A stretch of 6,169 bases of DNA from contig JACOTV010000076.1 in NCBI GenBank assembly GCA_016178125.1, forward strand, positions 1-6,169. The letters run 5' to 3'. The position numbers were made by a program, and so were the translations under genes. This document shows, piece after piece, positions 5,661 through 6,169 of the stretch. Within the stretch, counting starts at the first letter, position 1, and each line of letters begins with the position of its first letter. Under the pieces are notes generated by a model. That model ran no database searches. It had not been told where the DNA came from and was given only the letters and a program-made list of their open reading frames with translations. The DNA comes from Candidatus Microgenomates bacterium (lineage in GTDB: Bacteria > Patescibacteriota > Microgenomatia > UBA1406 > GWC2-37-13).

Positions 5661-6169
5661 ATGGCAGTAAAACTCACCAAAGTCGTTGCAACAGTCGGAC
5701 CCTCTTCAGAAAGTGAGGACATGCTGCGTAAGCTCATCGATGCCGGCGTAAACATATTTCGATTTAACTTTAAGCATAACGAGATTGAGTGGCACGAAGA
5801 AATAATTCGACGCGTTAACACGCTCGCAAAAGAGCTAAACACCCCGATTGGTGTATTGCTTGACCTCCAGGGACCAGAGATACGCGTTAAAATGAGTGGC
5901 GAGCAGCTAGAAATCAAACAAGATGTCGCAATCGAACTAGGCACTCCGTCTTTTACCATATCCCACCCGGCCATTCTTGAGCACATGCAAGATGGACAAT
6001 TCGTCGTAGTAAATGACGGACAGTTTACCTTTACTCTGCGTAAAAAAGAGAAACAAATATTCCTCCTACCCTTTCAAACCGGTGTACTGATGCCCAATAA
6101 GTCGATGAACTTCCCCGGTGCAGATTATCCAATAGACGTATTAACCGCACGCGATTTGACGGGAATCGA
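5661..6169 (+). CDS. pyk: Pyruvate kinase, N-terminal part (3' truncated by window edge)
   Basis: The frame is open from ATG 5661 to the right edge (169 codons), with no stop. The start of the barrel domain is clear: LTKVVATVGPSSES, then LIDAGVNIFRFNFKHN, then GVLLDLQGPEIR at residues 64-75. Next comes the B-domain lid (76-147) with NDG at 118-120, ending in KSMNFPG (147-153), which corresponds to the usual KGVNLPG, and LTARDL. The enzyme converts phosphoenolpyruvate and ADP to pyruvate and ATP, the last step of glycolysis, in the cytoplasm. Arg34, Asn36, Asp68, Glu73 and Arg75 match conserved active-site positions. Ser of the NFSHG motif is Lys38 and Thr of LDTKGPEIR is Leu69; both are potassium ligands in classical enzymes. 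The lid is about ten residues shorter than I recall for E. coli PykF. The catalytic lysine and the C-terminal regulatory domain lie outside the window. An in-frame ATG at 5643 with TAAGGGG 7 nt upstream would add six residues (MIEYPI). I prefer 5661 because of the extended -10 overlapping 5643 and the usual short N-terminus. Confidence 0.92.
   Translation, partial: MAVKLTKVVATVGPSSESEDMLRKLIDAGVNIFRFNFKHNEIEWHEEIIRRVNTLAKELNTPIGVLLDLQGPEIRVKMSGEQLEIKQDVAIELGTPSFTISHPAILEHMQDGQFVVVNDGQFTFTLRKKEKQIFLLPFQTGVLMPNKSMNFPGADYPIDVLTARDLTGI

Noticed and set aside
5555..5986. Minus-strand open frame of about 143 codons opposite the pyruvate kinase start.
   Set aside because: The translation has no recognisable family pattern and is antisense to a clear pyruvate kinase with conserved motifs; it is a shadow of that gene.
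1..6169. CRISPR arrays, tRNA or rRNA genes, insertion sequences, long repeats.
   Set aside because: No spaced direct repeats, cloverleaf, transposase motifs or terminal inverted repeats were seen on either strand.

Overview
The window is a compact bacterial locus of about 6.2 kb with moderate GC. It holds seven genes and only two real intergenic gaps, 2185-2243 and 5590-5660; no gene-free stretch reaches 300 bases. Gene density, overlapping starts and stops, almost no Shine-Dalgarno sequences and divergent versions of core enzymes suggest a small-genome lineage such as the Candidate Phyla Radiation (Patescibacteria, Parcubacteria-like). This is inference from style; there is no rRNA or marker gene to prove it. 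TGA ends two genes (stops at 439-441 and 4311-4309), so the UGA-to-glycine code 25 of Gracilibacteria/Absconditabacteria is not used.

Layout: (i) 1-441, plus strand, is the C-terminal TPR part of a membrane protein cut by the left edge and resembling TMTC-type O-mannosyltransferases. (ii) 5589 down to 442, minus strand, is a five-gene cluster: MOP-type flippase, DPM1-like family 2 glycosyltransferase, a second family 2 glycosyltransferase with three C-terminal membrane spans, a single-cluster ferredoxin with three cysteines, and a radical SAM protein with an N-terminal cobalamin-binding-like domain. Four of the five overlap (29 nt or less), including a TAATG stop/start. (iii) 5661 to the right edge, plus strand, is the start of pyruvate kinase, divergent from the flippase.

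The cluster reads as a surface glycan or glycolipid pathway. Cytoplasmic glycosyltransferases build a sugar on a lipid carrier, the flippase turns it across the membrane, and the ferredoxin/radical SAM pair probably makes a radical-chemistry modification of a lipid, sugar or protein. The convergent TMTC-like gene could be the transferase that uses a polyprenyl-phosphate sugar outside. Substrates cannot be read from the sequence.

The most notable non-coding signal is that four genes have a -10-like hexamer ending only 7 or 8 nt before the most credible ATG (5589, 4328, 2184 on minus; 5661 on plus). This predicts leaderless or nearly leaderless mRNAs. The two genes without such a box (starts at 3534 and 2507) are the ones whose starts overlap the upstream stop, as expected for translational coupling. 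The second notable point is pyruvate kinase: two of the four classical potassium ligands are replaced, one of them by lysine.
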